This document shows, piece by piece, positions 62,477 through 64,000 of a stretch of DNA of 64,000 nucleotides. Positions within the stretch are counted from its first letter, which is position 1. Each line of letters begins with the position of its first letter. This DNA comes from Thermofontimicrobium_A sp034505795 (GTDB lineage Bacteria > Zhuqueibacterota > Zhuqueibacteria > Thermofontimicrobiales > Thermofontimicrobiaceae). The DNA lies in contig JAPDQM010000001.1 of the NCBI GenBank assembly GCA_034505795.1, positions 38,775 to 102,774 on the forward strand, in the 5' to 3' direction. Position numbers and translations under genes: made by a program. Below the pieces are notes generated by a model. The model was not told the DNA's origin. It did no database searches and was given only the letters and a program-made list of their open reading frames with translations.

Positions 62477-64000
62477 ATGGAAACGAATAAAACCATCCTC
62501 AATATCGTCCTCTCATCACCCGGCGATGTGAAAGATGAACATGACATCGTCGAAAGAATCCTGGCGGAATAGAACCGAACGGTGGCCATTGATTACAATG
62601 TCCGATTTGAATCTCGAAGGTGGCTGACCGATGCCTATCCCGGATTTGACAGCGATGGTCCCCAGGGAATAATCGATCGGGTGCTGGATATTGAGAATTG
62701 TGATATCTTGATCGGGATTTTCCGAACTCGATTTGGCAAACCCACCCGGCAAGCAGATTCCGGCACCGAGCACGAGATTCGAGCCGCGATCAAGAGCTGG
62801 GAGGAAAAAGGCTCGCCGCACATTATGATTTATTTTCTTGACTTCGATTTTCATCCAAAAAATTCGGAGGAGGCCGAGCAGTATGCCCGGTTACTGCGCT
62901 TCAAAGAAGATTTTCCGCCGCAGGGGCTGTACTGGACTTACCAGAATACGGAACAATTTGAGCGGCTGGTGCGGCTTCATTTAACCCAATATTTGCGGCA
63001 TGAATTAACAACCGATTTTAAGCCGGACGTCATTCCCAAAACCAGGTCGTACGAGCGACAGGTGGTGCAAAGCTATTGTCAGCGGGTCAAACAACGATTT
63101 TCGACCATCAACCTGTTTGGGGAGAGAGGCGCCGAGCCTGATAAGCAGGAAAGCGTCATTGATCGCATGAGCGATATGGACGTCGGTTTCATTCCCCTGA
63201 AGCTGCAACAATGGCTGGATGAAGCGGAAACAGCGACTGCCCGGCCGCTGGAAATCGACCAGTTGTTTTTCAATGACGCTTCGCCGCGACATGTTTTATT
63301 GCGCGGCTTGCCTGGCAGCGGCAAAACAACGCTGCTTCGCTATTTGACCTATCGGTTTGCCAGCCAGGGCGCTGAAGGAGAAAAAAAATTGATTCCGGTT
63401 TACCTGCGCTGCAAACGATTGAATCTGAATCAAACGCCACTGCCCGATTTTGTCATGCAGCAGATCAACGAGGATTGTGAAAATCGGAACATCTATCTGA
63501 CCCTGACGGCTGCTGATAATTTTTTAGAAACGCCCATGATCCTGTTATTCGATGGATTGGATGAAATCGAGGATGAAGCCACCAGCCAGCGCATTGCCGA
63601 AGAATTGGTCAGGCTGCGAAATAATTGTCCCCGCTGCCGCATTATTATTGCCTCACGCCCCATTGGCTTGAAGAAGGAAAAATTCCCCGGATTTTATCCC
63701 GCCGAATTGTTGCCACTGGATGAGGCTATGATTCAAAATTATCTGCAGCGCTGGTTCAAAAATGATGCCGAGCGGATCGACCAACTGCTGGGGACCTTCC
63801 AGCGTAAGCCTCGCATTGCGGCGCTAGCGACCAATCCGTTTTTGCTGAGCATGATCTGTTTCACCTTTCAGCATGGCGGAGATACCGCGCTCATCGAGCG
63901 GCGCAGCGATCTCTACGCCAATTGCACCAAATATCTGCTGCAACGGCGCTATGCCGATGATAGTCACGCCAGAGTTTCTGATGCGGAACTTGAAAAGTGG
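62477..64000 (+). CDS. NACHT NTPase with DUF4062/TIR-like N-terminus; in-frame TAG, cut by window end
   Basis: The plus frame from an ATG at 62477 (GGAG five bases upstream) is open to the right edge except for TAG at 62570-62572 (codon 32), giving 508 codons seen. N-terminal ~170 residues contain LSSPGDVKDEHDIVERILAE, WLTDAYPGF, CDILIGIFRTRFGKPT and SGTEHEIRAA, typical of the SSPGDV-type DUF4062/TIR-like sensor domains. The NACHT core has Walker A GLPGSGKTT at codons 277-285, Walker B LLFDGLDEIED near 356-366, IIIASRP (sensor I), and ATNPFLLSMI (NACHT helical motif). Such STAND ATPases are NLR-like antiphage defence proteins (bNACHT/Avs-like). The stop lies where Leu of ELN is expected: TTG to TAG is one change. 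Possibly pseudogene; alternative start at GTG 62582 lacks a ribosome site. Confidence 0.8.

Noticed and set aside
1..64000. CRISPR arrays, tRNA/rRNA genes, insertion sequences
   Set aside because: No regularly spaced repeats, cloverleaf sequences, rRNA-like stretches or transposase motifs were recognised on a read-through of both strands; short RNA genes could be missed without a covariance search.

Overview
The window looks like a chromosomal segment of a Gram-negative, probably heterotrophic bacterium of the FCB/Calditrichota-KSB1 type. This is inferred from gene content, not measured. The sequence shows outer-membrane machinery (TamA/TamB, a TonB-dependent receptor, several beta-barrels), heptose genes for a surface glycan, a secreted protease ending in a YPNPFN-type C-terminal sorting/FlgD-like domain, and many lipoproteins. 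Six upstream regions fit a TTGAC(A/T)-like box, 16-17 bp, and a TA-rich -10 box, so promoters resemble ordinary sigma-70 sites rather than the Bacteroidetes -33/-7 type. TAG is a normal stop here: it ends the genes finishing at 17861, 31564, 34340 and 48179. I see no tRNA, rRNA, CRISPR array or insertion sequence.

Layout. 0.4-9.3 kb: secreted subtilisin-fold protease, heparinase II/III-like lyase, outer-membrane barrel, and a Tat-exported molybdopterin protein paired with a diheme lipoprotein (possible sulfite-oxidising pair). 9.3-17.9 kb: a possible 19-codon gene, htpG, pepD, a PpiD/SurA-like isomerase, then a compact S51 peptidase / AlaX / PhzF run. 17.9-29.7 kb (minus): a TonB receptor, DUF4876-like and barrel-protein set, then TamB-TamA. 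30-37 kb (plus): CsgG/TPR/SH3 protein, cytoplasmic GH13 amylase, polyferredoxin, ada, GH5 lipoprotein. 37-43 kb (minus): UroD-like protein, GH43-type propeller, class V aminotransferase, Nudix, two-domain GT2. 43.5-48.2 kb (plus): tetraheme cytochrome, then a five-gene set with an N-acetylmuramidase that has no signal peptide and three small membrane proteins. This resembles a lysis cassette with no phage genes around it. 48.3-57.2 kb (minus): menaquinone methyltransferase, M48 peptidase, sugar ABC importer without an ATPase, then a heptose operon (HAD, gmhA, a nucleotidyltransferase-GmhB fusion, rfaE2). 57.8-64 kb: second UroD-like protein, a large amidase lipoprotein with an inserted golvesin-like domain, and at the right edge an incomplete NACHT-type NTPase gene.

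The NACHT gene and the lysis-like set are the two most notable loci. The NACHT gene has a DUF4062/TIR-like N-terminal region, intact Walker motifs, and a TAG at codon 32 that is one base from the Leu codon expected there. It resembles bacterial NLR-like (Avs/bNACHT) antiphage proteins and is either a fresh pseudogene, a sequencing error, or restarts downstream. The lysis-like set combines a cytoplasm-made muramidase, spanin-like coiled-coil membrane proteins and a four-helix membrane protein, and its real function is unknown.
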